A model generated the notes under the pieces. That model made no database searches, was not told where the DNA came from, and saw only the letters and a program-made list of their open reading frames with translations. A DNA stretch of 64,000 nt, taken from the NCBI GenBank assembly GCA_963735045.1, contig CAVTIZ010000002.1, positions 744,001 to 808,000 of the forward strand, given 5' to 3'. The first letter of the stretch is position 1; each line of letters begins with the position of its first letter. Below are positions 43,731 to 52,193 of the stretch, in pieces. The translations under genes were made by a program, and so were the position numbers. This stretch comes from Salsipaludibacter sp963735045. GTDB lineage: Bacteria > Actinomycetota > Nitriliruptoria > Nitriliruptorales > Nitriliruptoraceae.

Positions 43731-43753
43731 CCGTCGGCGGGCAGGGCTACGGT
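43727..43753 (+). promoter_or_regulatory. Possible leaderless promoter of the GntR gene
   Basis: TTGACC (43727-43732) overlaps the SulP stop codon; TACGGT (43748-43753) lies six bases before the ATG at 43760. The 15-bp spacer is short, but the -10 to start spacing equals that at 17847, again pointing to a leaderless mRNA. Confidence 0.4.
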
Positions 43754-43759
43754 GCCCGC

Positions 43760-44533
43760 ATGGACCCTTCGACGACACCCGACGTGGCCCCCGACGCCCC
43801 GCTGTGGCGCCAGGTCCTGCGCGACCTGGAACGGCGGCTGGCCACCGGCGACATCGACGAACGCTTCCCCACCGACCGCGAACTGGTCGACCACTACGGG
43901 GTGTCCCGGCACACCGTGCGCGAAGCCGTCCGCCACCTCAAGGCCCGCGGGGTGATCGAGCGCGAGCGCGGCCGGGGAAGCTTCGTGCGCGACGTGGCGG
44001 TCGCCCAGGACACCGGCACGCTGTTCAGCCTGTTCCGCGCCGTCGAGGCCCGTGGGATGGCCCAGACCAGCGAGGTCCTGGCCCTGGACTGGGGTCGGGA
44101 CGCGACCGCGTCGACGCGCTTCGGCGTCGACCCGGACACCCCGTTGGTCCACCTCGAACGGCTGCGCAACGCCGACGGCGAACCGCTGGCGCTCGACACC
44201 ATCTGGCTGCCCGGCGACGTCGGCGAGGTGATCCTGGACGTCGACTTCGCCCGTACCGCGCTCTACGACGAGCTCGAGCGGCTGCTGGACCTGCGCATCG
44301 ACGCCGGGGTCGAGACCGTCACCGCCGTGGCGCCGTCGCCGGAGGTCCGCGAGGTCCTCGACCTGGACCACGACGAGGGCGTGCTGCGCATCGAGCGGCA
44401 CGGTCGCGCCGCCGGTCGTGAGGTCGAGTGCCGGGTGACGCTGGTGCGGGGGAGTCGGTTCGCCCTGGTCACGGAATGGCCCCCGCGCCCGGACACCTCG
44501 ACGCCGGTGGTGGCCGTCGACGGCCGGGCGTGA
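43760..44533 (+). CDS. GntR/HutC-family transcriptional regulator (UTRA domain)
   Basis: A 257-residue regulator. N-terminal winged helix: LWRQVLRDLERRLATGDI, then FPTDRELVDHYGVSRHTVREAVRHL, the GntR signature, and ERERGRGSFV as the wing. The C-terminal UTRA effector domain (~90-250) has TPLVHLERLRNADGEPLALDTIWLP-type strands. HutC proteins respond to small organic ligands; the ligand is unknown. It is co-directional with the SulP gene and tail to tail with the CstB-like gene. The TTGTnnnnACAA elements upstream of both flanking genes are its likely operators. Confidence 0.92.
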   Translation: MDPSTTPDVAPDAPLWRQVLRDLERRLATGDIDERFPTDRELVDHYGVSRHTVREAVRHLKARGVIERERGRGSFVRDVAVAQDTGTLFSLFRAVEARGMAQTSEVLALDWGRDATASTRFGVDPDTPLVHLERLRNADGEPLALDTIWLPGDVGEVILDVDFARTALYDELERLLDLRIDAGVETVTAVAPSPEVREVLDLDHDEGVLRIERHGRAAGREVECRVTLVRGSRFALVTEWPPRPDTSTPVVAVDGRA

Positions 44534-44542
44534 GGGCCGTCG

Positions 44543-45889
44543 TCAGTCCCGGACCAGGGTGAAGGCCTCCGCCGCGTGCTCGACGTCGTCGTCGACGAGC
44601 ACGACCCGCCGACCGGCCCGGTCCAGCAGTGAGGCCGCGATCGACGCCCGATAGCCACCACCGCAGTGGACCCACACCGGCTCGTCGCCCGGCACCTCGT
44701 CGAGGCGGTCCAGGAGTTCGTGGAGTGGGACGTGGTGGGCGCCGGGGACGTGGCCGTCGGCCCACTCGAGATCGCGTCGCGTGTCCAGCACCCATGGGCG
44801 ACCGCCCTCGTCGTGGGCGGCACGCAGTCCGGCGAAGTCGGTGACGGCGTAGCTGGCGTGGCCGCCGTCGGGCAGCCCGTCGGGGTGCTGGCCGGCCAGT
44901 CGGTCTATGCCGATGCGCACCAGTTGACGCTGCATCGCGGCCACGTCCTCGGCGCGCTCGGCCACCAGGGTGATCGGGGTGCCCCACGGCAGGATCCAGC
45001 CCAGGTAGGTCGACGCGTCGTCGGCCAGCCCGACGTTGATCGTCCCGGCCAGGTGGTCGTGGGCGAAGGCGGTCCGGGTGCGCAGGTCCACGACCCACTC
45101 GCCCGCGTGGATCCGGCGGCCGAGCTCGACCGGGTCGACCACCACGGGGGGCGTGAGGTCGACCGGATCGGGTCCGGCGAGGTTGGCCGGCCCCATGTGG
45201 GCGTAGTAGGCCGGGTAGGCGTCCAGCCCGGCCAGCAGGTCGGCGACGAAGCGGTCCTCGTCGGTGGCCGTCAGGGCCTCGTTGGACCGGCGCTCGACCC
45301 CGATCGTCGAGGCGTCGGTGCCGCTGACGTCCCCGGAGGAACAGAAGCTGCCGAACCCGTGGGTGGGGTGGACCTGCGTGTCGTCGGGCAGCGTGGCGAG
45401 GCGCCGGGCCGAGCCGTACTGGGCGCGGGTCAGCTCCTCGGTGCTGGCGCGGTCGACCAGGTCGGTCCGTCCCACCGACCCGAACAGCAGCGATCCACCC
45501 GTGAACACGGCCACCTCGACCCCGTCGACCATGACGGCGTAGGACAGGTGGGTGGGGGTGTGTCCGGGGGTGTGGATGGCCCGCACGACCAGTGACCCGA
45601 CCGCGACCTCGTCACCGTCGCGGAGCCCATGCCGGTCGTAGGCGACGTCGTCGTCGGCGTTGACGTGGTAGGTCGCGTCGCAGCGACGGGCCAGGTCGAG
45701 GCCGCCCGTGACGTAGTCGTTGTGGATGTGGGTCTCGAACACGTCGGTGACGCGCAGGCCGTGGTCCGACACCAGCGCCAGCACGCGGTCGACGTCGCGT
45801 TGGGGGTCGATCACGGCGGCGACGGCGCCGTCGGTCGCCACGTAGCTGCGGTCGCCCAGCGACGCGGTCTCGATGGTCAGGATCTCCAT
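44543..45889 (-). CDS. CstB-like MBL-fold / double-rhodanese protein
   Basis: A 448-residue protein: metallo-beta-lactamase-fold persulfide-dioxygenase-like domain (1-~245), inactive rhodanese (~265-345, no Cys) and active rhodanese (~355-448, Cys in VHCGGGYRAS). This is the order of Staphylococcus CstB, which turns persulfide into thiosulfate. Metal ligands present: His54, His56 and Asp58 in THIHNDY, and His110 in HTPGH. The usual TGD aspartate is Gly132 (FTGGSLLFG), so the canonical two-His/one-Asp iron site is incomplete. ATG 45889 is chosen. Divergent from the thiolase gene, with the shared element in between. Confidence 0.88.
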   Translation of the reverse strand: MEILTIETASLGDRSYVATDGAVAAVIDPQRDVDRVLALVSDHGLRVTDVFETHIHNDYVTGGLDLARRCDATYHVNADDDVAYDRHGLRDGDEVAVGSLVVRAIHTPGHTPTHLSYAVMVDGVEVAVFTGGSLLFGSVGRTDLVDRASTEELTRAQYGSARRLATLPDDTQVHPTHGFGSFCSSGDVSGTDASTIGVERRSNEALTATDEDRFVADLLAGLDAYPAYYAHMGPANLAGPDPVDLTPPVVVDPVELGRRIHAGEWVVDLRTRTAFAHDHLAGTINVGLADDASTYLGWILPWGTPITLVAERAEDVAAMQRQLVRIGIDRLAGQHPDGLPDGGHASYAVTDFAGLRAAHDEGGRPWVLDTRRDLEWADGHVPGAHHVPLHELLDRLDEVPGDEPVWVHCGGGYRASIAASLLDRAGRRVVLVDDDVEHAAEAFTLVRD

Positions 45890-45942
45890 GTGCACACGTC
45901 CCGTGGTCCGTCGGCGAGCGAGTGGCCACCACTCGGAAACCA

Positions 45943-45954
45943 ATTGTACGGACA
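45943..45954 (-). promoter_or_regulatory. Shared element TGTCCGTACAAT upstream of the CstB-like gene (site B)
   Basis: Exact 12-base match to site A, oriented toward the CstB-like gene 53 bp away. Here it lies in a wider imperfect palindrome, CCATATGTCC/GTACAATTGG (45941-45960, 7 of 10 positions paired). It also lies 68 bp upstream of the divergent thiolase gene, so either or both could be controlled. Confidence 0.6.
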
Positions 45955-46021
45955 TATGGTTCCCGCGGCCGCGAACCCGGGTGGGCAGTATCGTCCACGA
46001 CATCGATGCGAGGAGCGCCCC

Positions 46022-47230
46022 ATGCCCGACGCGTACGTCTTCGACGCCATCCGGACCCCCCGAGGTCGCGGTCGCGACAGTGGTGCCCTGCACGGCATCC
46101 GGCCCGTCACGCTCGTGACCACCCTGCTCGACGCCCTCCGCGAACGCAACCCGGAGCTGGACCCCGAGCAAATCGACGACGTCGTGCTGGGCATCGTGGA
46201 ACCCCACGGCGACCAGGGCGGGGTCCTGCCACGGACCGCCGTGCTCGCGGCCGGCTGGCCCGAGGGCCTGCCGGGCACCCAGCTCAACCGCTACTGCGGG
46301 TCGGGGCTGGAGGCGGTCAACCAGGCCGCGGCCCGGGTGCGGTCGGGCTGGGAGGACCTGGTCGTCGCGGGGGGCGTGGAGAGCATGTCGCGCGTGCCCA
46401 TGGGCTCGGGCGGTGACCCGTCGGCCCAGGACCCCGAGATCGCCGAACGGATCGGGTTCGTACCGCAGGGCATCGGCGCCGACCTCATCGCGACGTTGGA
46501 GCACTTCACCCGCACCGACGTCGACGCCTTCGCCGTGCAGTCCCAGGAGCGCGCCGCCAAGGCGTGGGCCGACGGTCGCTTCGACCACGCGGTCGTGCCG
46601 GTCCGCGACGCCGACGGCACGGTCGTGCTCGACCGCGACGAACACCTCCGGCCGGGCACCAGCATGGCCGACCTCGCGGGACTTCCACCGGCCTTCGCCG
46701 CGATGGGCCAGGCCCGGTTCGACGAGATCGCCCTGGGCAGGTACCCGCAGGTGGACGCCATCGACCACGTCCACACCGCGGGCAACTCGTCGGGCATCGT
46801 GGACGGCGCCGCGTTGGTGGTCGTGGGCAGCGAGGAGGCGGGCCGGCGCAACGGGTTGGCACCGCGTGCCGCCGTCCGGGCGACCGCCGTCGTCGGGACC
46901 GAGCCGACCATCATGCTGGTGGGGCCCGGGCCGGCCAGCCGCAAGGCCCTCGACGTCGCCGGCATGACCATGGACGACATCGACCTGGTCGAGATCAACG
47001 AGGCGTTCGCCGCCGTGGCGTTGCGGTTGATCCGTGACCTCGACGCCGACCCGGAGCGCACCAACGTCAACGGTGGGGCCATCGCGATGGGCCACCCACT
47101 GGGCGCCACCGGCGCCATGCTGCTGGGCACGATGGTCGACGAGCTCGAACGCCGCGACCTGTCCACCGCGCTGGTCACGTTGTGCATCGGCGGGGGCATG
47201 GGCATCGCCACCATCATCGAGCGTGTCTGA
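46022..47230 (+). CDS. Acetyl-CoA C-acyltransferase (thiolase)
   Basis: A 402-residue thiolase. Nucleophile Cys92 in LNRYCGSGLEAV; GHP motif in GGAIAMGHPLGATG (His ~357); second Cys in LCIGGGMGIA (~387); NEAF in EINEAFAAV. The set is that of degradative or biosynthetic FadA/AtoB enzymes. Good ribosome site GAGGAGC. It could serve fatty-acid oxidation or the last step of the beta-ketoadipate pathway (the pcaF role), as no other thiolase is seen near the pca genes 13 kb away. Divergent from the CstB-like gene; convergent with cofC, 18 bp apart. Confidence 0.93.
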   Translation: MPDAYVFDAIRTPRGRGRDSGALHGIRPVTLVTTLLDALRERNPELDPEQIDDVVLGIVEPHGDQGGVLPRTAVLAAGWPEGLPGTQLNRYCGSGLEAVNQAAARVRSGWEDLVVAGGVESMSRVPMGSGGDPSAQDPEIAERIGFVPQGIGADLIATLEHFTRTDVDAFAVQSQERAAKAWADGRFDHAVVPVRDADGTVVLDRDEHLRPGTSMADLAGLPPAFAAMGQARFDEIALGRYPQVDAIDHVHTAGNSSGIVDGAALVVVGSEEAGRRNGLAPRAAVRATAVVGTEPTIMLVGPGPASRKALDVAGMTMDDIDLVEINEAFAAVALRLIRDLDADPERTNVNGGAIAMGHPLGATGAMLLGTMVDELERRDLSTALVTLCIGGGMGIATIIERV

Positions 47231-47248
47231 CTCCGCGCCGGCGTGGCG

Positions 47249-47899
47249 TCACACGGACCGGCCGGCCCGGGCCGGGTCCCCGGCCTGGCCCCGGCCGGCC
47301 ACGGCGATGCCGTGGCGACGCCAGTCCTCGGGCAGGTCGAGGTCGACGAAGCCCGATGAGCGGTGCACGGTCGTGGCCAGGCCGGCGCGCTGGGCCGCCG
47401 TGACGTGGCGGGCCGAGCTGGCCGGGCCGTAGCGGGGCGTGATGGCGTCGGGCGGGCGCACCACGAGTGCATTGGTGCCGTCCTCGCGTTGGCACGGGAC
47501 CACCACCACGCCCGGCCCGTCCGGGACCAGCGCCAGCAGCTCGACCAGGTCCGCGACCGCCAGGCGGGGCAGGTCGGCCGGCAGGACGAGCGCGGTCCCG
47601 ACGCCGTCGGCCGACGCCCGCGCGAGCCCCTGGGACACCGCGGCATCCAGGCCCGTGCCCTCCTCGACCACCGGCGTGGCGCCGTTGGCCGCGGCCAGGT
47701 CGCGCATGCGTCGACTCGACGACACCACCAGCACGTCTCCGACCGCGCGGGCCACCGTCACCGTGTGCACCAGCAGGGTGCGGGCGAGGTCGGCCCGGGC
47801 CCGGTCGTCCAGCACCTCGGCCAGGCGGGACTTGGCGCCCCGGGCCGGCCTGGCCGGGATGATCGTGGTGACCGGCGTCGCCGGACGGTCGTCGGTCAC
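47249..47899 (-). CDS. cofC: 2-phospho-L-lactate / PEP guanylyltransferase
   Basis: A 216-residue nucleotidyltransferase for coenzyme F420 synthesis (CofC/FbiD). It activates 2-phospholactate or phosphoenolpyruvate with GTP. Motifs: TTIIPARPARGAKSRLAEVL (P-loop-like nucleotide site), VLVVSSSRRM, VLPADLPRLAVADL (metal-binding Asp) and EDGTNALVVRPPDAI. Sequence alone does not tell which acid is used; actinobacterial FbiD generally prefers PEP. GTG start at 47899 overlaps the cofD stop as GTGA. Convergent with the thiolase. Confidence 0.93.
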   Translation of the reverse strand: MTDDRPATPVTTIIPARPARGAKSRLAEVLDDRARADLARTLLVHTVTVARAVGDVLVVSSSRRMRDLAAANGATPVVEEGTGLDAAVSQGLARASADGVGTALVLPADLPRLAVADLVELLALVPDGPGVVVVPCQREDGTNALVVRPPDAITPRYGPASSARHVTAAQRAGLATTVHRSSGFVDLDLPEDWRRHGIAVAGRGQAGDPARAGRSV

Positions 47900-48849
47900 C
47901 CCGCGACCGCACCGTCGACCACCAGCAGGGCCAGTCGAGCGGCCGTGTCGTCGTCGTCCATGACCGTGTCGGTCACGCGCACGTCCAGCCCGCGTGCCCG
48001 GAGTGGCCCGGCCAGGGCATGGTCGGCGTCGTCGACGACCATCCCGGTGAGGAGCCCGTCGAGGTGGTCCGCCACGCCCACGGCGGACACGTCCAACCCG
48101 GCGTCGGCCAGCAAGCGGGCGGCCGGGCCCCGCAGGGCGCGGCCGCCGACGATCGGGCTGACGGCCACCACCGGGCCGGTCCGGACGTCCAGCGCGGCCG
48201 CCAATCCGGGCACCGCCAGGATCGGGTCGATGCTCAGGAACGGGTTGCTGGGGGCCACCACCACGACGTCGGCGTCGCGCAGTGCGGCCGCCACGGCGGG
48301 GTCCGTGGACGCCTCGCCAGCCCCGCGGAAGGCCACCTCGTGCACGCGGGGCTCGCACCGTCGGGCCACGAACCAGTCCTGGAAGCCGAGCCAGCCGTCC
48401 TCGGTGCGCAGGTGGGTCCGGACGGGGTCGTCACTCATCGGGACCACGCGATGGCGCACCCCCAGGGACCGGCACAGGTCGGCGGTGACCTCGGTGAGCG
48501 AGGACCCGGCCAGGAGCCGCTGGGTGCGGACCAGGTGCGTGGCCAGGTCACGGTCCCCGAGCCGGAACCAGGCGGGTCCACCGAGGTCGGCGACGGCATC
48601 CATCACCCGCCACGTCTCGTCGGCCCGGCCCCAGCCGCGTGTGGCGTCGTGGACACCGGCCAGGCGATGCATGACCGTGTCCAGGTCCGGACAGATCCGC
48701 AGGCCGAAGTGGTCCAGGTCGTCGCCGGTGTTGACCACCACCAGCAGGTCGGCGGGATCCAGCACGGCGGCCAGTCCCGCGACCAGGCGGGACCCGCCGA
48801 CGCCACCGGCCAGCACCACGACGGCGGGAGACGACGAACGGGTGCCCAC
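47896..48849 (-). CDS. cofD: 2-phospho-L-lactate transferase (CofD/FbiA)
   Basis: A 317-residue enzyme joining the activated (phospho)lactyl group to Fo, giving F420-0. Motifs: VVVLAGGVGGSRLVAGLA at the front, VVNTGDDLDHFGLRICPDLDTV, RLGDRDLATHLVRT and VVAPSNPFLSIDPIL. Two GTG starts are possible. 48849 has GAGGA five bases upstream and is preferred; 48873 adds eight residues. cofC follows with a GTGA overlap, so both proteins are made together. The glutamate ligase (cofE/fbiB) and Fo synthase are not in the window. Confidence 0.93.
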   Translation of the reverse strand: MGTRSSSPAVVVLAGGVGGSRLVAGLAAVLDPADLLVVVNTGDDLDHFGLRICPDLDTVMHRLAGVHDATRGWGRADETWRVMDAVADLGGPAWFRLGDRDLATHLVRTQRLLAGSSLTEVTADLCRSLGVRHRVVPMSDDPVRTHLRTEDGWLGFQDWFVARRCEPRVHEVAFRGAGEASTDPAVAAALRDADVVVVAPSNPFLSIDPILAVPGLAAALDVRTGPVVAVSPIVGGRALRGPAARLLADAGLDVSAVGVADHLDGLLTGMVVDDADHALAGPLRARGLDVRVTDTVMDDDDTAARLALLVVDGAVAG

Positions 48850-48927
48850 GAGGTCCTCACGATCCGGGGCCACAGCCTACGGAGCCGTTCCCGGGGACAG
48901 CCGCCGGTGCAGGTCGTAGGGTCGCCC

Positions 48928-49002
48928 GACGCCCACCCCCGACGCCCACCCCCGACGCCCACCCCCGACGCCACCCCCCGACGCCCACCCCCGACGCCCA
49001 CA
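48928..49002. repeat. 13-bp tandem repeat GACGCCCACCCCC, about 5.5 units
   Basis: Five units (one with a shifted A) and a partial sixth fill the space between a TAGGGT hexamer (48917-48922) and the ribosome site of the aldehyde dehydrogenase gene. If TAGGGT is the -10, the array forms the 5' leader of that mRNA. Confidence 0.85.
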
Positions 49003-49015
49003 CCTGGAGACGACC

Positions 49016-50467
49016 ATGAGCGACACCACCCTGCTGATCGGCGGCGCGGCCACGACGGCGACCGACGACGCCACGTTCGACCGACGCAATCCCGTCACCG
49101 GCGAGGTCACCACCACGGCTGCCGCCGCCACGGTCGACGACGCCATGTCGGCCGTCGACGCCGCGGCCGCGGCCTTCCCCGCCTGGTCCGCGACCGGCCC
49201 TGGCGAACGCCGGGGGCTGCTGCTGGCGGTGGCCGACCGCCTCGAGGCGATGACCGACGACTTCGCCGCGGTGGTGTCGGCCGAGACCGGGGCGACCCTG
49301 CAGTGGGGTCCGTTCAACGTCGGCCTGGCCGCGAACATGATGCGCGAGGCCGCCTCGCTGACCACGATGATCCATGGCGAGGTGATCCCGTCGGACGTGC
49401 CCGGCAGCATCGCCATGGGCCTGCGGTCCGCGGCCGGCGTGGTGCTGGGCATGGCGCCGTGGAACGCCCCCGTCATCCTGGGCGTGCGCGCGATCGCGAC
49501 GCCCCTGGCCTGTGGCAACACGGTCGTGCTGAAGGGCTCCGAGCAGTGCCCGGAGACCCATCGCATGATCGTGCAGGCCTGTGTCGATGCCGGGCTGCCC
49601 GACGGCGTCGTGAACTACGTCAGCCATGCCCCCGACGACGCCCCCGACGTCGTCGAGGCCATGATCGCCCACCCCGCGGTGCGCCGGGTCAACTTCACCG
49701 GGTCGACCGAGGTCGGGCGCATCATCGCCCAGGCCTGTGCCACCCACCTCACCCCGGTCCTGCTCGAACTCGGTGGCAAGGCCCCGCTGGTCGTGCTGGC
49801 CGACGCCGACGTCGACGCGGCCGTCGACGCGGCCGCGTTCGGCTCCTTCGCCAACTCCGGGCAGATCTGCATGTCGACCGAGCGCATCATCGTCGACGAG
49901 TCGATCGCCGACGAGTTCGTCGACAAGCTGGCCGCCAAGGCGTCGGGACTGCCGGTCGGGGACCCGGCCGGTGGCAACGTGGTGCTGGGCTCGGTGGTGG
50001 ACGATGCCACCGTCCAGCGCTGCAACACCCTGGTCGACGACGCCGTCGCCAAGGGGGCCGACGTCGTGGCGGGCGCCCGGGCCGAGGACACGCTGATGCC
50101 GGCCACGCTGCTGGACCACGTGACCCCGGACATGGACATCTTCCACGAGGAGTCCTTCGGCCCGGTCAAGCCGATCATCCGCGTGTCGGGTGACGACGAG
50201 GCCGTCGCCGCCGCCAACGACACCGACTACGGGCTGTCCGCGGCGGTGTTCGGCCGCGACCTCACCCGGGCGTGGAACGTCGCCGCACGGATCGAGTCGG
50301 GCATCTGCCACGTCAACGGCCCGACCGTGCACGACGAGGCCCAGATGCCCTTCGGTGGGGTCAAGGGTTCGGGCTACGGGCGCTTCGGCGGCCTGGCCGG
50401 CGTCGCCGAGTTCACCGAACTGCGCTGGATCACCCTCCAGACCGGCGACCGCCACTACCCGTTCTGA
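49016..50467 (+). CDS. Aldehyde dehydrogenase (aromatic-aldehyde type)
   Basis: A 483-residue NAD(P)+-dependent ALDH. Catalytic Cys in NSGQICMSTERIIVD (~284), general base Glu in LLELGGKAPLV (~250), nucleotide region NFTGSTEVGR and MAPWNAPVILG, and the EESFGPV motif. The sequence style, with QICMSTERI and ESGICHVNGPTVHDEAQMPFGG, resembles vanillin/salicylaldehyde/benzaldehyde dehydrogenases, which yield hydroxybenzoates. That fits the pobA-pca region downstream, but is inference. A LysR gene is convergent, 8 bp beyond its stop. ATG start with CTGGAGA upstream, after the repeat-rich leader. Confidence 0.92.
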   Translation: MSDTTLLIGGAATTATDDATFDRRNPVTGEVTTTAAAATVDDAMSAVDAAAAAFPAWSATGPGERRGLLLAVADRLEAMTDDFAAVVSAETGATLQWGPFNVGLAANMMREAASLTTMIHGEVIPSDVPGSIAMGLRSAAGVVLGMAPWNAPVILGVRAIATPLACGNTVVLKGSEQCPETHRMIVQACVDAGLPDGVVNYVSHAPDDAPDVVEAMIAHPAVRRVNFTGSTEVGRIIAQACATHLTPVLLELGGKAPLVVLADADVDAAVDAAAFGSFANSGQICMSTERIIVDESIADEFVDKLAAKASGLPVGDPAGGNVVLGSVVDDATVQRCNTLVDDAVAKGADVVAGARAEDTLMPATLLDHVTPDMDIFHEESFGPVKPIIRVSGDDEAVAAANDTDYGLSAAVFGRDLTRAWNVAARIESGICHVNGPTVHDEAQMPFGGVKGSGYGRFGGLAGVAEFTELRWITLQTGDRHYPF

Positions 50468-50475
50468 CTGCCCCG

Positions 50476-51372
50476 TCAGCCCAGCACCTCCTCCACGCAC
50501 CGGGCGAACGTGGTGACCAGCTCACGGTCGTCGTCGGCCCGCCAGCCCACGCCCAGCACGCCCGGTGACAGGCCGGCGACCCCGAGGCACACGATGCCGT
50601 CCGGCCGCTGGGACTCCACCAGCGATCGGTACGACAGCCCGATGCCGCCCCCGCTGGCGATCACCTGGAACAGCGCGTCCTGCGTGGCGGGTTGGATCAC
50701 GTCGACGTCGTCACCCCCCACGGCCGCGCGTTCGTCCGCGGCACTCCAGAAGTCACGCCAGACCGGGTCGTTGTCGCTGGGGATCGCCCAGGGCGTCCCC
50801 GAGGCCACCAGGGCCGCCACCGTCGTGGTCTCGTCGCGTGCCAACGGGTGGTCGCGCGCGACCAGCGCGACGCGCTCCACGGTGGCCACCTCCACGATCT
50901 CGAGGTCGTCGCCGGCCAGGGGCAGGTGGAGCAGCGCGACGTCGCTCGCGCCGGCGCGCAGCCCCGCACTGGTGTCGAGGAAGTCGTGCTGCACCACCTC
51001 GACCCGGACGTCCGGGAGGACCTCGCGGAAGCGCCGCAGCACCGCCGGCAGGACGTTGCTCGGCCATCGCACGTGGAAGCCCACGACCAGTTCGCCCTGG
51101 CGTGTCCGGCGCAGCCGGCGTGCCGCGACCCGGAAGTCGTCGGCGGCCGCGAGCGCGGCCGTGGCGTCGGGCAGCAGGGCCGCACCGGCCGGCGTCAGGG
51201 CGACCGATCGGCGATCGCGGTCGAACAGCGACAGGCCGATCCGCTGTTCGAGGCGACGGACCTGTTGGGACAGGGCCGGCTGCGACAGGAACAGCTGCTC
51301 GGCCGCCCGGCCGAAATGAAGGGTGTCGGCGACGGCGACGAAGGACCGAAGCAGTCGCAGGTCCACGTCCAC
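50476..51372 (-). CDS. LysR-family transcriptional regulator
   Basis: A 298-residue LTTR. The N-terminal HTH is LRLLRSFVAVADTLHFGRAAEQL, with LFLSQPALSQQVRRLEQRIG completing the recognition helix. The effector-binding domain runs from ~90 to the end. GTG at 51372 (MDVDLRLLRSF) has GGGAG upstream and gives the normal family start; an ATG 60 bp upstream would add 20 unconserved residues. LTTRs of this type (BenM/CatR-like sequences) often govern aromatic catabolism. It is convergent with the aldehyde dehydrogenase rather than divergent, so its target is not obvious. Confidence 0.92.
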   Translation of the reverse strand: MDVDLRLLRSFVAVADTLHFGRAAEQLFLSQPALSQQVRRLEQRIGLSLFDRDRRSVALTPAGAALLPDATAALAAADDFRVAARRLRRTRQGELVVGFHVRWPSNVLPAVLRRFREVLPDVRVEVVQHDFLDTSAGLRAGASDVALLHLPLAGDDLEIVEVATVERVALVARDHPLARDETTTVAALVASGTPWAIPSDNDPVWRDFWSAADERAAVGGDDVDVIQPATQDALFQVIASGGGIGLSYRSLVESQRPDGIVCLGVAGLSPGVLGVGWRADDDRELVTTFARCVEEVLG

Positions 51373-51505
51373 GGGCGCTCCCAGGGGCGGATGGAGGGGG
51401 CCGGTCGAGGACTGATCGACCACGCTTCTCACGGCCCATCAAAGCGCTCTTGGACGCCGGACGCCAGTGGCTCCACGATGGCACCCCGACCCGGAAGGCG
51501 CCACG

Positions 51506-52141
51506 ATGACCCCCCCGGCCACGCGATCCGTTCGACCGACCGACCCCACGGCGCGCCCCGCGTCCGGCCCCGACTGGCGCGACGTCGCGCGATGGTCGCT
51601 CACGGCGCTGGCCGTCCCGCCCGCGGGGCTGGCCGCCATCACCGTCGTGGGACGGGTCGACGACGTCGGCTCGGCCCTCGTCGGTGGCCTGGTCGCCGGT
51701 GTCGGCGTCGGGCTCGGCCAGGGCCTGGTCCTGCGACGCTGGTCGCCGCGACCCGCCTCGGCCCTGCTGGTGCGCTGGACCGGGGCCACGGCCATGGGAT
51801 TCGCACTCGGACTCGTCGTCGGGTCCGGCCTGGTCGCGTACCGGACCTCGCCGGGGGCGCTGGCGCTGATGGGGGCGGTCACCGGGATGGCCGTCGGCCT
51901 CGGCCAAGCACCGGTCCTGCGCTGGGGGTCGGTGGTGGCCGACGCCCGCCTGGCGGCGACGTGGGCCCTCGCCCAGGCACCCCTGTGGGCGCTGGGATGG
52001 CTGACCACCGCCGCGGCCGGCATCGACGTCGACCGCCAGTACGCCGTGTTCGGACTCTCCGGCGCGCTCGTGTCCAGCCTGCTCGCCGGCGCCCTGCTCG
52101 GTGTCCTGCGTCACCGCGGCGAGGTGTCCGGAGGCCGCTGA
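51506..52141 (+). CDS. Multi-pass membrane protein, unknown
   Basis: A 211-residue hydrophobic protein with about six transmembrane helices after a ~35-residue cytosolic start. Two similar Gly-rich blocks, GGLVAGVGVGLGQGLVLRRW and GAVTGMAVGLGQAPVLRWGS, suggest an internal duplication. I do not recognise a named family, though such glycine-zipper repeats occur in small actinobacterial membrane proteins. ATG at 51506 with GGAAGG eight bases upstream. Divergent from the LysR gene (133 bp between) and convergent with livM. Confidence 0.75.
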   Translation: MTPPATRSVRPTDPTARPASGPDWRDVARWSLTALAVPPAGLAAITVVGRVDDVGSALVGGLVAGVGVGLGQGLVLRRWSPRPASALLVRWTGATAMGFALGLVVGSGLVAYRTSPGALALMGAVTGMAVGLGQAPVLRWGSVVADARLAATWALAQAPLWALGWLTTAAAGIDVDRQYAVFGLSGALVSSLLAGALLGVLRHRGEVSGGR

Positions 52142-52193
52142 GGGTCCGGTCCCACGGGCCGGGCGGCCGCGGCGCCCGCGCGGCCGGCCCGAG

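Noticed and set aside
44543..45889. Glyoxalase II or beta-lactamase
   Set aside because: The MBL domain is followed by two rhodanese domains, the CstB-type layout, and lacks glyoxalase II C-terminal features.
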